Assembly (NCBI GenBank): GCA_027313705.1
Contig: DAHVDE010000079.1
Span: 1-52,234, forward strand
Direction of reading: 5' to 3'
Source: Actinomycetota bacterium
GTDB lineage: Bacteria; Actinomycetota; Actinomycetes; Streptosporangiales; Streptosporangiaceae
Length of the DNA: 52,234 nt
How positions within the stretch are numbered: position 1 is the first letter of the stretch; each line of letters opens with the position of its first letter. A program made the position numbers and the translations under genes. The notes under the pieces were generated by a model. It worked only from the letters and a program-made list of their open reading frames with translations, searched no databases and was not told the origin of the DNA. Positions 21,897-31,429 of the stretch are shown here, one piece after another.

Positions 21897-23756
21897 TTAC
21901 TCGACAGTTACCGACTTGGCCAGGTTGCGTGGCTGGTCCACATCGTGACCCTGGATATCGGCCACCTCGCAGGCGAACACCTGCAGCGGGACCGCCGCGA
22001 CCAGCGGCTGGAGCAGCGGCGGGACGGGAGGCAGTTCGATGAGGGTGTCCGCGTAGGGCGCGACCTTCTCGTCGCCCCGTTCGGCAAGCACGATCGTGCG
22101 GGCACCGCGCGCGCGGATTTCTTGGATATTGGAAACGATCTTGTCGTGCAGTACCGGCATGTCGGCTGGTGGCGGGGTGACGATCACCACGGGAAGGCCG
22201 GGTTCTATGAGCGCGATCGGGCCGTGCTTGAGCTCGCCTGCGGCGAAGCCCTCGGCGTGCATGTAGGCGAGTTCCTTGAGCTTCAGCGCCCCTTCGAGCG
22301 CCACAGGGAAGCCGACGTGGCGGCCGAGGAACAGCACGCAGCGCTCGCCTGCCAGTTCCCTGGCCATGGCGCGGACCGGACCCATCCGCTCGAGCACCTC
22401 TTCTACCGCGTTCGGCATGGCGCGGAGATGATCGAGCGCCATGGCGATCTCGTCCGGGTACATGCTGCCCCTGACCTGGGCCAGATAGAGCGCGAGCACG
22501 TAGCAGGCGATGAGCTGGGTAAGGAAGGCCTTGGTCGAGGCGACGGCGATCTCAGGTCCCGCGTGCAGGTACACGACCCCGTCACTTTCCCTCGGGATCG
22601 ACGAGCCTTTCACATTGCAGATCGAAAGCACGCGGGAGTGCTGTTCACTCGCGTGCCTGATCGCCATCAAGGTGTCAAGAGTCTCACCTGACTGCGAGAT
22701 CGCGATCACCAGCGTGGATTTGGTCAAGATCGGGTCTGAGTACCTGAACTCGCTGGCGAGCGCCACCTCACAGGGGATCTTGGCCCAGTGCTCAATCGCG
22801 TACTTGGCGATCATGCCTGCGTGGTACGCGGTGCCGCAGCCAAGCACGACAATCCGGTCAACGCTGCGAAGCTCCTCGTCCGACAGGCGCATCTCGTCGA
22901 GCACGAGCCGCCCATCCTTGCCCACCCGGCCGACGAGAGCTTCGGCCACCGCTCTCGGCTGCTCGGCGATCTCCTTCGCCATGAACCACTTGAAGCCCGC
23001 CTTCTCCGCAGCCTCGGCGTCCCAGTCCACGGTGAAGTCCCTGACCGCGCCGGGTGAGCCGTCGAAGTTGGTGACCGTGACTTCTCCCGCCCGGATCTCG
23101 GCGACCTGATTCTGGCCGATCTCAGTGGCGTCCTTAGTGAAGGAGATAAACGCCGCTACGTCACTGGCCAGGAAGTTTTCACCGTCCCCGCGGCCGACCA
23201 CCAGCGGTGAGTTCCTGCGGGCGCCTACCACCACGCCAGGGTCCCTGACATCCACCGCGACGAGGGTGAACGTACCGTCTAGTCGCTGGCAGACCGAGCG
23301 CATGGCCGTGGCAAGCGAGCCGTCTTCGGCCGGCCCGGCGGCCATCTCGTCCTCAAGCAGGTGCGCGACGAGTTCCGTGTCGGTCTCTGAGGTCATGAGG
23401 TGACCTCCGGCCTTGAGCTCGTCGCGCAACTCGGCGAAATTCTCGATGATTCCGTTATGCACGACGGCCAGATTTCCGTCGCAGTCTGTGTGCGGATGCG
23501 CGTTCGGGTCGGTCGGCGCTCCGTGCGTGGCCCATCTCGTATGGCCAAGACCGACCGTGCCGGGCAGCGGCGGGCTTTCCTTCAGCGCGGACGTGAGGTT
23601 ACCGAGCTTGCCTGCTCGCTTGGCCCACGCGATCTTGCCTTCGGTCAGCACCGCGACTCCGGCCGAGTCATAGCCTCGGTATTCGAGCCGGCTCAAGCCT
23701 TCGAGCACGACCCCGAGCGCTTGCCGGTCACCCGCGTAACCCACGATTCCGCACAT
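21897..23756 (-). CDS. glmS: Glutamine-fructose-6-phosphate aminotransferase (isomerizing)
   Basis: Makes glucosamine-6-phosphate from fructose-6-phosphate and glutamine, the first step to UDP-GlcNAc and cell wall. The protein has 619 residues. The class II glutaminase domain starts with the nucleophile Cys2 (MCGIVGYAGDRQA). Two SIS domains follow, with SQSGETLDT, STKAFLTQ and FLGRH visible. The C-terminus ends DQPRNLAKSVTVE, the normal family end. No glmS ribozyme-like leader is seen. It is downstream of glmM, so consecutive steps of amino-sugar synthesis are encoded together. Confidence 0.98.
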   Translation of the reverse strand: MCGIVGYAGDRQALGVVLEGLSRLEYRGYDSAGVAVLTEGKIAWAKRAGKLGNLTSALKESPPLPGTVGLGHTRWATHGAPTDPNAHPHTDCDGNLAVVHNGIIENFAELRDELKAGGHLMTSETDTELVAHLLEDEMAAGPAEDGSLATAMRSVCQRLDGTFTLVAVDVRDPGVVVGARRNSPLVVGRGDGENFLASDVAAFISFTKDATEIGQNQVAEIRAGEVTVTNFDGSPGAVRDFTVDWDAEAAEKAGFKWFMAKEIAEQPRAVAEALVGRVGKDGRLVLDEMRLSDEELRSVDRIVVLGCGTAYHAGMIAKYAIEHWAKIPCEVALASEFRYSDPILTKSTLVIAISQSGETLDTLMAIRHASEQHSRVLSICNVKGSSIPRESDGVVYLHAGPEIAVASTKAFLTQLIACYVLALYLAQVRGSMYPDEIAMALDHLRAMPNAVEEVLERMGPVRAMARELAGERCVLFLGRHVGFPVALEGALKLKELAYMHAEGFAAGELKHGPIALIEPGLPVVIVTPPPADMPVLHDKIVSNIQEIRARGARTIVLAERGDEKVAPYADTLIELPPVPPLLQPLVAAVPLQVFACEVADIQGHDVDQPRNLAKSVTVE

Positions 23757-23814
23757 GACTGCCAGGCTATTACCTGGCCGAAGTGCTCAGTCAGGCGGCC
23801 GTGAGAACTTTGCC

Positions 23815-25233
23815 TCAGCCCGCGTCTTTGACGACCTTGGCCAAACGGTCGGCAAGCGCAGTGGCCTGGCCGCCGTCAACGGCCTCGACCATCACTCTTA
23901 CCGCAGGCTCCGTGCCACTCGGGCGGACCAGGATCCGGCCAGAGTCACCGAGTTCTGCCGCCGCGGCGGCTACCGCGCTCGTGAGCTCCGCCGAACCCGC
24001 GGCCTTGGCCTTGTCTACCCCGTGCACATTGACAAGCACCTGGGGGTACCTTGTCATTACCTTTGCTAGTTCAGCCAGCGAGCGACCGCCGGCTGCCGCG
24101 GTAGCGAGCAACTGGATGCTCGTCAGCATGCCGTCACCGGTACTGGCGTGGTCGAACATGATGATGTGACCAGATTGCTCGCCGCCGAGTACGTACTTGC
24201 CTTCGAGCATGGCTGCGATCAGGTACCTGTCACCGACCGGGGTCTCTATCAGGTCGATGCCCGCATTCGCCATCGCACGGCGGAAACCCAGATTGGCCAT
24301 GACCGTGGCCACGACCGTTCCGCCCGCAAGCCGGCCCGACTCGTTCAGCGCGAGCGCAAGTATGGCGAGTATCTGATCGCCGTCTATGACATCGCCGCCC
24401 GCGTCGACGGCCAGGCAGCGATCGGCGTCGCCGTCGTAGGCAATGCCGGCGTCCGCGGCGTGGCTGGTCACGGCCTCGCGGAGCGCACCTAGGCTGGTCG
24501 AGCCACAGCCTTCGTTGATGTTGGTGCCGTCTGGTTCCACGCCGATCGCGATCACGTCGGCGCCGGCCAGGGTAAGCAGCCTCGGGCCTAGCTGATACGC
24601 CGCCCCGTGAGCGCAGTCGACGACGACCCGCCAGCCGGTGAGTGGCTTGGATGCCGCCCCGCCGGCCTCGCCGCCGACCGTGACCCCGACCGTGGTGAGC
24701 AGGTGCGCCAGGTAGAGCTCGGCTTCTCCAGCCGAGTCTTTGACCCGGCCGAACCCGGCTGCGGGGATTCCCTGGAAGTCACCGGTCCCGGTGTATGCCG
24801 CCAGCTTGGCCTCGATCGCGTCCTCGACCTCGTCAGGCAGCTTCACGCCGCCTGCGGCGAAGAACTTAATGCCGTTGTCCCGGGCCGGATTGTGGCTGGC
24901 GGAGAGCATCACGCCGAAGTCGGCGCCGAGAACATCAGTGAGATATGCAACGCCAGGCGTCGGGATGACGCCAAGCCTCATCACGTCAACGCCAGAACCC
25001 GCTAGCCCGGCCACAACGGCCGCTTCCAGGAACTCGCCAGAAGCACGGGGGTCACGGCCGACAAGCGCTAGCGGGCGGTGTGCGTCGTTCGCTGCGTCGG
25101 CCACATCAGCGCCGCCGTATCCGAGCACGGAAGCGGCAGCCGCCCCGACCCGCATCGCCAGGCGCGCGTCAAGATCGCGTCCAGCGACTCCGCGCACCCC
25201 GTCCGTTCCGAACAGCCGACCCAAGCTCCGCAC
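23815..25233 (-). CDS. glmM: Phosphoglucosamine mutase
   Basis: Converts glucosamine-6-phosphate to glucosamine-1-phosphate for UDP-GlcNAc synthesis. The protein has 472 residues. It has LFGTDGVRGVAG at the N-terminus, the phosphoserine loop MLSASHNPARDNGIK and the metal loop DGDADR. The sugar-binding GGEQSGHIIM and the phosphate-binding RPSGTEPAVRVM segments are also intact. The start is a GTG at 25233; a TTG three codons later is an alternative. It lies 99 bases downstream of rpsI, the usual actinobacterial order rplM-rpsI-glmM. Confidence 0.97.
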   Translation of the reverse strand: MRSLGRLFGTDGVRGVAGRDLDARLAMRVGAAAASVLGYGGADVADAANDAHRPLALVGRDPRASGEFLEAAVVAGLAGSGVDVMRLGVIPTPGVAYLTDVLGADFGVMLSASHNPARDNGIKFFAAGGVKLPDEVEDAIEAKLAAYTGTGDFQGIPAAGFGRVKDSAGEAELYLAHLLTTVGVTVGGEAGGAASKPLTGWRVVVDCAHGAAYQLGPRLLTLAGADVIAIGVEPDGTNINEGCGSTSLGALREAVTSHAADAGIAYDGDADRCLAVDAGGDVIDGDQILAILALALNESGRLAGGTVVATVMANLGFRRAMANAGIDLIETPVGDRYLIAAMLEGKYVLGGEQSGHIIMFDHASTGDGMLTSIQLLATAAAGGRSLAELAKVMTRYPQVLVNVHGVDKAKAAGSAELTSAVAAAAAELGDSGRILVRPSGTEPAVRVMVEAVDGGQATALADRLAKVVKDAG

Positions 25234-25332
25234 CCCCGCAGTAACGAATAGGACGCTTGCCGCAGGCCAGGGTAGTGCCTAGCCGACGCGACCAGCGCCA
25301 GCCTTGGACACAGGCAAGCCGCGGAAGGCGGG

Positions 25333-25854
25333 TTAGCGCTTGGAGTACTGCGGTGCCTTGCGCGCCTTCTTAAGGCCGGCCTTCTTGCGCTCCTTGATCC
25401 TCGCGTCCCTGGTGAGGAAGCCAAGCCGCTTGAGCGCCGGCCGACTCGACGGGTCGACAAGTATCAGCGCCCTTGCCACGCCGAGCCTCAGCGCGCCAGC
25501 CTGGCCGGTGACGCCGCCGCCGCTGATCCTGGCGACCACGTCGAACTGACCGTCGGCACCAAGAGTGACAAGCGGCTCACTGATCAACTGCTGGTGGACC
25601 TTGTTGGGGAAGTACACGTCCATGGTGCGGCCGTTGATTAGCCACTGCCCGGTGCCTGGCATAACCCTGACACGGGCCACTGCCTCCTTGCGGCGGCCGG
25701 TACCCAGAGCATGGCCGGTGATCACGGGCTTGCGGGCAGCCGGCTTGCCCGGCGTAACCGCTTCCTGCGTCTCGGTGGTGTACTCGGACAGGTACTCGCC
25801 GTCTTGTTCGATCTCATCGACCGCGCCAGCAGGCGCGGCAGTGGGCTCAGCCAC
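25333..25854 (-). CDS. rpsI: 30S ribosomal protein S9
   Basis: Small-subunit protein uS9, 173 residues, whose C-terminal tail reaches the P-site tRNA. The core starts near residue 48 with [17 protein letters not shown] and ends [11 protein letters not shown], the invariant tail. The first ~45 residues form an acidic, probably disordered extension common in actinobacteria. The GTG start is at 25854. It is co-transcribed with rplM, 37 bases downstream. Confidence 0.97.
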   Translation of the reverse strand: MAEPTAAPAGAVDEIEQDGEYLSEYTTETQEAVTPGKPAARKPVITGHALGTGRRKEAVARVRVMPGTGQWLINGRTMDVYFPNKVHQQLISEPLVTLGADGQFDVVARISGGGVTGQAGALRLGVARALILVDPSSRPALKRLGFLTRDARIKERKKAGLKKARKAPQYSKR

Positions 25855-25891
25855 AGTGTCTTCCTCGTACTTCCTCGGTCTTGCTTCCTGG

Positions 25892-26353
25892 TTAGCTTGC
25901 GGCCTGCTGCGAAACCTGGGTGATCTCGAATGGGACCGGCTTCTGCGCCTGGTGCGGGTGCTCTGGGCCGGCGTAGACCTTCAGCTTGCGCAGCATCTGC
26001 CTGCCAAGGGTGTTCTTCGGCAGCATGCCGCGGACCGCCTTGGCGACGGCGCGCTCCGGAGAGGTGGCCATCAGCTCGCCGTAAGCCATGGAGCGCAGGC
26101 CGCCAGGGTAGCCAGAGTGCCGGTAGGCGCGCTTGTCGACGAGCTTGTTCCCGCTCAGCGCCACCTTAGAGGCGTTCACGATGATGACGAAATCTCCGGT
26201 GTCCACGTGCGGCGCGAAAATCGGCTTGTGCTTTCCGCGCAGCAACGTCGCCGCCTGGCTTGCCAGCCGGCCTAGGACAACGTCAGACGCGTCGATGACA
26301 TGCCACTGTCGCTGGACGTCGGCAGCCTTCGGGCTGAAAGTGCGCACAGTCAT
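25892..26353 (-). CDS. rplM: 50S ribosomal protein L13
   Basis: Large-subunit protein uL13, 153 residues from the ATG at 26353 ([20 protein letters not shown]). The conserved [24 protein letters not shown] and [20 protein letters not shown] segments are present. The open frame continues to 26521, but that part is not L13-like and would run into the promoter. A GAAGG ribosome site lies before the chosen start. First gene of rplM-rpsI. Confidence 0.97.
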   Translation of the reverse strand: MTVRTFSPKAADVQRQWHVIDASDVVLGRLASQAATLLRGKHKPIFAPHVDTGDFVIIVNASKVALSGNKLVDKRAYRHSGYPGGLRSMAYGELMATSPERAVAKAVRGMLPKNTLGRQMLRKLKVYAGPEHPHQAQKPVPFEITQVSQQAAS

Positions 26354-26491
26354 AAGCCTTCGCGTGTGAGTCCTGATAGTTGGCGCCCGCGTCAAGCCAA
26401 GAGCCTGACGTGGGATATCCGAGCACCGGCGGCAGCGTGGCTCAGGTAGTGCAGTTCGAGCGTGCCTGTCAGCGCAGATGGACGCCGGTTG

Positions 26492-26521
26492 AGTATACCG
26501 GCTTGTCCGCGCTAAGGTCAA
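26492..26521 (-). promoter_or_regulatory. Sigma70-type promoter of rplM-rpsI
   Basis: On the minus strand: -35 TTGACC (26521-26516), an 18-base spacer, and -10 TATACT (26497-26492), each hexamer 5 of 6 to consensus. Transcription would start near 26485, leaving a leader of about 130 bases before rplM. This is one of the clearest promoters in the window. Confidence 0.75.
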
Positions 26522-26645
26522 AAGCCGATACAGGAAAGCGGTCAGCCGGCGGCAATGCCTTCGCCGGTAACCGACTAGCCCGGCAGAACGGACGCAATCA
26601 ACCCTACCGGACTCGCTAAGGGCGCCAGGACGGTACGCTCACGGC

Positions 26646-28163
26646 ATGCGGAATGCGGGTGAAGGTACGCCGGGCGGCGGAGCAGGCAGGCGCCGGGCGG
26701 CGACTCAGGCGGCAACATCGCGGCCGGCGGGCAACGGTGGTGCTTCGCTGTTTACTCCCGCGTACCGGGTGCGACACGCGGCTGCGGTTCCGAGCGGTGC
26801 GGGATCGCGCGGAGCTGGTTACGGCGCGGGAACCGAGTCGCCGGCCGGAGGTTACCCGTGGTCTGCCGATGACCAAGGCTCATCCGGGTACCGGCAAGCC
26901 ACCTATAACGACAGGGAAAACGCCTGGTCAGATAGTGATCTGCCAGGCAGCGGGTATAGCTGGATGACCGACGATCCAGGCGACGGCCTCGGCTGGCCGT
27001 TCTCAAGCACCGGCACGGCAGGCACAGGCAATGCCATTCGCGGCTTCCCGCCGCTGCCAGACGAGCCGCTGCCCGTCTACCCGCCAGGGCCGTTCGCCGC
27101 CTGGAACCGCGGCAAGGAAGAGAGTCAGGAGTCCGCGCGCCAGGCTTTCGACGACTACGGTTCGCGACGCGACTCCTCGCATCTGGTTAATGCCGCGACT
27201 ATTACTCCTGACGAGTTCGATACCGATTACTCGCTGCCCGCGATCAAGGATCCCGTTCCGGTATATCCGGGCAACGGCGGCTCACCGACGGGCAGATCTG
27301 GCACCAAACCGGGTACGGGCGCAGGCGGTCCGAACCGCGCAGCGGCCGTCGCGGCGGCGCGCGCCAGTGGCGGTCGGGCGGAACGTCACGCCCGCGGCCG
27401 GCCCTCCCGCGGGCGGCCCGGCCGTGCCAAGTCGAAGCACCAGTCCGTCTGGCTGGCGATCGGCGCGGCCGCAGTCATCGTGGTCGCGGTCATCGTGGTC
27501 CTGGTAGCTACCTCACCTGGCGGTGGCTCAACCACGGCGGGGAACAAGGCGACCAGTCCGCCCCGGACCACGAAGTCGACGCCGGCCGCGCCGCCGGGCA
27601 AATGGGAGTACATCGGCAGCCGGGCTACCGACCCGATGCCGCTTTCGCTGCGCGAGCTATTTCCTGCCAGCTTCTACGCGTCAAGCGTCTACTATCACCT
27701 GACTGACGAGCGCAAGGGCCACAACTGCCGTGCGGCGCTGATTGGCCCAGCACTCCAGACAGCCGTCCGCAAGGCCGGGTGCTCCCAGGAGCTGCGCGCC
27801 AGCTACGCCTCCAGGGTCGAGAACGCCATGGCGACCATCGGCGTATTCAACCTCACCGACGCCACCGCCGCTAACCTCGCCGCTACCCACGCCGGCCGCG
27901 CGCAGTTCGTCGCCCAGCTTTCTTCCAAGAACGGCGTGACCAGCAAGCTCGGCCAGGGCACCGGTCTTGAGATAGCCGTGGTCAAAGGTCACTATCTGGT
28001 CCTTGTCTGGGCCGAGTTCATCAACTTGAAGTCGCCGAGAACCAACTGGCAGCGGTCGCACTTGACCAGCTTCATGTACACGCTGATCGACTCGACGATC
28101 AACTCCAGCCTCAGCTATCGCATGGTGGACGGCAAGCCGCAGACCGCCGCGGCGGCTGGATAG
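26646..28163 (+). CDS. Membrane-anchored protein of unknown function, long disordered N-terminus
   Basis: I do not recognise a family. The 505-residue product has a ~265-residue Gly/Ser/Pro-rich N-terminal region with scattered tryptophans (YPWSADD, YSWMTDD) and a proline segment (LPDEPLPVYPPGPF). A basic stretch (GRPSRGRPGRAKSKHQ) and one transmembrane helix (VWLAIGAAAVIVVAVIVVLVA) follow. The ~180-residue outer domain has two cysteines (HNCRAAL, AGCSQEL) and could be a globular binding domain. It has the same architecture as the 10228-11220 protein, but I see no clear sequence match. It is divergent from rplM and convergent with truA. Confidence 0.75.
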   Translation: MRNAGEGTPGGGAGRRRAATQAATSRPAGNGGASLFTPAYRVRHAAAVPSGAGSRGAGYGAGTESPAGGYPWSADDQGSSGYRQATYNDRENAWSDSDLPGSGYSWMTDDPGDGLGWPFSSTGTAGTGNAIRGFPPLPDEPLPVYPPGPFAAWNRGKEESQESARQAFDDYGSRRDSSHLVNAATITPDEFDTDYSLPAIKDPVPVYPGNGGSPTGRSGTKPGTGAGGPNRAAAVAAARASGGRAERHARGRPSRGRPGRAKSKHQSVWLAIGAAAVIVVAVIVVLVATSPGGGSTTAGNKATSPPRTTKSTPAAPPGKWEYIGSRATDPMPLSLRELFPASFYASSVYYHLTDERKGHNCRAALIGPALQTAVRKAGCSQELRASYASRVENAMATIGVFNLTDATAANLAATHAGRAQFVAQLSSKNGVTSKLGQGTGLEIAVVKGHYLVLVWAEFINLKSPRTNWQRSHLTSFMYTLIDSTINSSLSYRMVDGKPQTAAAAG

Positions 28164-28182
28164 CGGGACGACGGGGGAGCTG

Positions 28183-29034
28183 CTAGCAGCCGGACGGCGG
28201 CTGGCAGTCAGGCGGGCAGCGGAAGTCGGGCGCCGGCCTCACCCGCCTGGTCTGTTCCGCCCGAGCGGCTAGCTCGTGATCTGGGGGGTAGCTAACTTCT
28301 TCAAGGCAGAGCGGGTGGGGCGCGGCGACCCGGACTGACGGGTCCCTGACGCCGGCCGCGAGAAGGCCGGCGACCCAGCTTGGCGGTCTCGTGCCCTCGC
28401 CGACCGAGAGCAGCGCCCCGGTGAGCGACCTGACCATGTTGTGGCAGAAGGCGTCGGCGACGAAGGTACCGGTCAGTATTCCGGACTCGGTACGATGCCA
28501 GTCGAGCCGCCGCACGGACCTGATTGTGCTGGCACCGGGCCGCCGGCGGCAGAAGGCGGCGAAGTCATGCTCGCCGACACAGCTCAGCGCGGCGTCGTTC
28601 ATCCTGGCGGGGTCAAGGCCGGCGCGGTGCCAGAGCGTGTCACGCCTGCGCAGCGGATCGGCACGAGCGGGGTCGTCACAGACCCGATAGGAGTAGCGGC
28701 GGCTTAGCGCGGAGAACCTGGCGTCGAATCCGGCCGGAGCCTGGCGGATGGTCATCAGCCGTACGTCGTCGGGAAGCATCCGGTTGAGCCGCCTGAGCGC
28801 ACGATCAGCGACTAGTTCCCAGATTTGTGCCGGAATGTCAACATGAGCGACCTGGCCGCGGGCATGAACGCCTGCGTCAGTGCGACCCGCGACGGTGAAC
28901 TCCACTGGCGGCGGGAGCTTCAGCACCAAGGCGAGAGCGTCTGCCAGGACGCCTTGAACGGTTCGCGTGCCAGGCTGAGCCGCCCAGCCGTGAAAGTCAC
29001 CACCGTCGTAGGCCAGGTCAAGCCTAAGCCTGAC
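28183..29034 (-). CDS. truA: tRNA pseudouridine synthase A; start codon unresolved
   Basis: Makes pseudouridine at positions 38-40 of the tRNA anticodon stem. Homology runs from VRLRLDLAYDG at 29034, through DFHGWAAQPGTRTVQGVL and the catalytic aspartate in AGRTDAGVHARGQVAH, to the stop at 28183 (about 283 residues). No ATG, GTG or TTG precedes the homologous N-terminus in this frame back to the TGA at 29068-29070. The first GTG in frame (28929) would remove the N-terminal strand. An ATG at 29051 is one frame off and meets a stop after three codons. A one-base indel, a -1 frameshift or a CTG start (29014-29016) are the options. It follows rplQ, as usual. Confidence 0.85.
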   Translation of the reverse strand, partial: VRLRLDLAYDGGDFHGWAAQPGTRTVQGVLADALALVLKLPPPVEFTVAGRTDAGVHARGQVAHVDIPAQIWELVADRALRRLNRMLPDDVRLMTIRQAPAGFDARFSALSRRYSYRVCDDPARADPLRRRDTLWHRAGLDPARMNDAALSCVGEHDFAAFCRRRPGASTIRSVRRLDWHRTESGILTGTFVADAFCHNMVRSLTGALLSVGEGTRPPSWVAGLLAAGVRDPSVRVAAPHPLCLEEVSYPPDHELAARAEQTRRVRPAPDFRCPPDCQPPSGC

Positions 29035-29057
29035 CTGGCCTACCGAGTCATCCGTCG

Positions 29058-29603
29058 CTACTCTCCGTCAGCCTGCTCGGCGTCAGCCTGCTCGGCGTCA
29101 GCCTGTGGCTCACCAGCAGCCATTGCGGCGTCTTCGGCGGCCGGCTCCTCGGCGGTCGTCTCTTCAGGCACCGCAGCCGTGGTGACCGCTGGTCGCCCGG
29201 CGGGAACAGGCCGGCGAGCGCGGCGCCGCTGGGACTTCGCCTCGGTGGCCTCGGTGATCAGTTCGATGACCGCCATCGGCGCGTTGTCGCCCTTGCGCGG
29301 ACCGATCTTGGTGATTCGCGTGTAGCCGCCCTGACGCGTCGCGTAACCCGGACCGATGTCATCGAAGAGCGTCTTGACCACGGTCTTGTCGGTCACCACT
29401 GTCAGCACCTGGCGCCTGGAATGCAGATCGCCCCGCTTGGCAAAGGTGATCAGCCGCTCGGCGACCGGTCGCAGCCGCCGGGCTCGGGCCTCGGTGGTGG
29501 TGATCTTGCCGTGCTCGAACAGCGCGGTGGCCAGATTCGCCAGCATATGCTGCTGATGCGCTGCGCTGCCGCCCATTCGGCGACCCTTGGTGGGCGTGGG
29601 CAT
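29058..29603 (-). CDS. rplQ: 50S ribosomal protein L17
   Basis: Large-subunit protein bL17, 181 residues. The N-terminal core ([20 protein letters not shown], then [19 protein letters not shown]) covers about 120 residues. The rest is an acidic, Ala/Glu-rich extension ending in a tandem QADAE repeat, typical of actinobacterial L17. It follows rpoA by 52 bases at the end of the alpha cluster. Confidence 0.97.
   Translation of the reverse strand: MPTPTKGRRMGGSAAHQQHMLANLATALFEHGKITTTEARARRLRPVAERLITFAKRGDLHSRRQVLTVVTDKTVVKTLFDDIGPGYATRQGGYTRITKIGPRKGDNAPMAVIELITEATEAKSQRRRARRPVPAGRPAVTTAAVPEETTAEEPAAEDAAMAAGEPQADAEQADAEQADGE
29067..29105. repeat. 15-bp tandem repeat in the 3' end of rplQ
   Basis: Two full units of GTCAGCCTGCTCGGC (29067-29081 and 29082-29096) and a partial third encode the Gln-Ala-Asp-Ala-Glu repeats of the L17 tail. 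The repeat lies directly beside the problematic truA start. Confidence 0.85.
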
Positions 29604-29655
29604 CCTGAGACTCTCCTTGACTAAGCGTTACTGACTATCCGGATATCCCGGCCAG

Positions 29656-30672
29656 TCAATACTCCTCGGTTTCGACATAGCTGTCATCGTCGTCGGCGCC
29701 GTAGCTGTCCGCCGCCGTGCCCGGATCAAATCCTGGCGGGGAGTCCTTAAGTGCCAGGCCCATGTCGATCAGCTTCTGCTTGACTTCCTCGATCGACTTG
29801 GCGCCGAAGTTGCGAATGTCGAGCAGATCCTGCTCGCTGCGCGCGACTAGCTCGCCAACGGTGTGGATGCCCTCGCGCTTCAGGCAGTTGTACGAGCGGA
29901 CCGTGAGGTTCAGCTCCTCGATCGGCAGCGCCAGGTCGGCCGCCAGCGCGGCGTCGGTTGGCGACGGGCCGATGTCGATGCCCTCAGCCTCCAGGTTCAG
30001 CTCTCTGGCCAGCCCGAACAATTCGACCAGGGTCATGCCTGCGCTGGCCACGGCGTCCCTTGGCCGCATGCACGGCTTGGTCTCCACGTCCAGGATCAGC
30101 CGGTCGAAGTCGGTGCGCTGCTCGACCCGGGTCGCCTCGACCTTGTAAGTCACCCGGAGAACCGGCGAGTAGATCGAGTCGATCGGGATCCGGCCGATCT
30201 CCTGACCAGGCTGCTTGTTCTGGGAAGCGGAGATGTAGCCGCGACCGCGCTCGACGGTCAGTTCCATCTCCAGCTTGCCCTTGGCATTGAGGGTGGCGAT
30301 GTGCAACTCAGGGTTGTGCACTTCCATCCCTGCGGGTGGTGCGATGTCCGCGGCCGTGACGACACCAGGACCCTGCTTGCGCAGGTACATATGCACCGGC
30401 TCGTCGTGCTCAGAGGAAACGACGAGTTCCTTGAGGTTCAAGATGATGTCGGTGACGTCCTCGGAAACTCCTGGCACGGTGGAAAACTCGTGCAGCACGC
30501 CCTCGATCCTGATGCTGGTCACGGCAGCACCGGGGATAGACGAGAGCAGCGTACGGCGCAGGGAGTTGCCAATGGTGTAGCCGAAGCCAGGCTCGAGCGG
30601 CTCGATGGTGAACTTCGAGCGGTACTCGCTTACCTGCTCCTCGGTGAGGGTGGGACGTTGCGCGATGAGCAT
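29656..30672 (-). CDS. rpoA: DNA-directed RNA polymerase subunit alpha
   Basis: Alpha subunit of RNA polymerase, 338 residues. The N-terminal domain for assembly spans about 1-230 ([30 protein letters not shown]). The C-terminal domain for DNA and activator contacts spans about 245-310 ([22 protein letters not shown], then [16 protein letters not shown]). It ends with an acidic tail. The length is normal. It lies between rpsD and rplQ in the alpha cluster. Confidence 0.99.
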   Translation of the reverse strand: MLIAQRPTLTEEQVSEYRSKFTIEPLEPGFGYTIGNSLRRTLLSSIPGAAVTSIRIEGVLHEFSTVPGVSEDVTDIILNLKELVVSSEHDEPVHMYLRKQGPGVVTAADIAPPAGMEVHNPELHIATLNAKGKLEMELTVERGRGYISASQNKQPGQEIGRIPIDSIYSPVLRVTYKVEATRVEQRTDFDRLILDVETKPCMRPRDAVASAGMTLVELFGLARELNLEAEGIDIGPSPTDAALAADLALPIEELNLTVRSYNCLKREGIHTVGELVARSEQDLLDIRNFGAKSIEEVKQKLIDMGLALKDSPPGFDPGTAADSYGADDDDSYVETEEY

Positions 30673-30718
30673 TTTGGTGTTCCTTTCCGCCTGCCCGCTA
30701 TTTGACAGGCGACTAGGT

Positions 30719-30739
30719 CTGGTGGCGCCACACCACCAG
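30719..30739 (-). promoter_or_regulatory. Hairpin in the rpsD-rpoA spacer
   Basis: Seven-base arms CTGGTGG (30719-30725) and CCACCAG (30733-30739) with a seven-base loop lie in the 120-base gap between rpsD and rpoA. The element could be an internal attenuator or RNA-processing signal. Position and structure only. Confidence 0.4.
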
Positions 30740-30792
30740 GTACCTCCGGCCGACAGTACCGCGCGTGGTTTCCGGCCGGCCGAAGGAGCTTT

Positions 30793-31419
30793 TTACTTCG
30801 AGTAGTACTCGACGATCAACTGCTCTTGGACGAGCGTGTCGATCTGAGCACGTGAGGGCAGCGTGTGGATCAGGATTCGCAGCTTGGCCGGAACGACTTC
30901 CAGCCAGGCGGGCAGGGTGCGCTCGCCAGCCTCGGCCTGCGCGACGATGAACGGAGTAAGCGACCGCGACTTCTCGGCGATCTCCACGATGTCACGCTCG
31001 CTGACCCGGAAGGAAGGAATGTCGACCTTCTTGCCGTTCACGAGCACATGACCGTGCCTGACCACTTGCCTTGCCATGTCACGGCTCTTGGCGAAGCCCG
31101 CGCGGTAGATCACGTTATCGAGGCGGCTCTCCAGGATCTGGAGCAGAGCCTCACCGGTCTTGCCCCTGGTCTTGGTGGCTTCCTCGTAGTAGTTGGCGAA
31201 CTGCTTCTCGAGCACTCCGTAGATGCGGCGGGCCTTCTGCTTCTCCCGTACCTGAAGCAGGTACTCGCTCTCCTTTGGCCGGTTACGGCCGTGCTCACCC
31301 GGCGGGTAGGGCCGGATCTCGATCGGGCACTTAGGCGAGTCGCACTTAGCGCCCTTCAGGTACAGCTTGGTCTTTTCGCGGCGGCAGCGCTTGCAGTCCG
31401 CACCGGTGTATCGAGCCAC
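30793..31419 (-). CDS. rpsD: 30S ribosomal protein S4
   Basis: Primary 16S rRNA-binding protein uS4, 208 residues from the GTG at 31419 (ARYTGADCKRCRREKTKLYLKG). An N-terminal cysteine set (CKRC, KCDSPKCP) suggests zinc binding. The S4 RNA-binding domain follows (LDNVIYRAGFAKSRDMARQVVRHGHVLVNGKKVDIPS). An AGGGG ribosome site seven bases upstream supports this start over the longer open frame to 31464. It is downstream of rpsK. Confidence 0.98.
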   Translation of the reverse strand: MARYTGADCKRCRREKTKLYLKGAKCDSPKCPIEIRPYPPGEHGRNRPKESEYLLQVREKQKARRIYGVLEKQFANYYEEATKTRGKTGEALLQILESRLDNVIYRAGFAKSRDMARQVVRHGHVLVNGKKVDIPSFRVSERDIVEIAEKSRSLTPFIVAQAEAGERTLPAWLEVVPAKLRILIHTLPSRAQIDTLVQEQLIVEYYSK

Positions 31420-31429
31420 GTTTAACCCC

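Noticed and set aside
23757-23814. glmS ribozyme or other glucosamine riboswitch
   Set aside because: The spacer upstream of glmS is only about 58 bases and shows no matching conserved core; this ribozyme is not typical of actinomycetes.
28183-28929. truA starting at the in-frame GTG at 28929
   Set aside because: This would delete the conserved N-terminal strand and RNA-binding part (LDLAYDG, FHGWAAQPG), which are encoded in frame just upstream.
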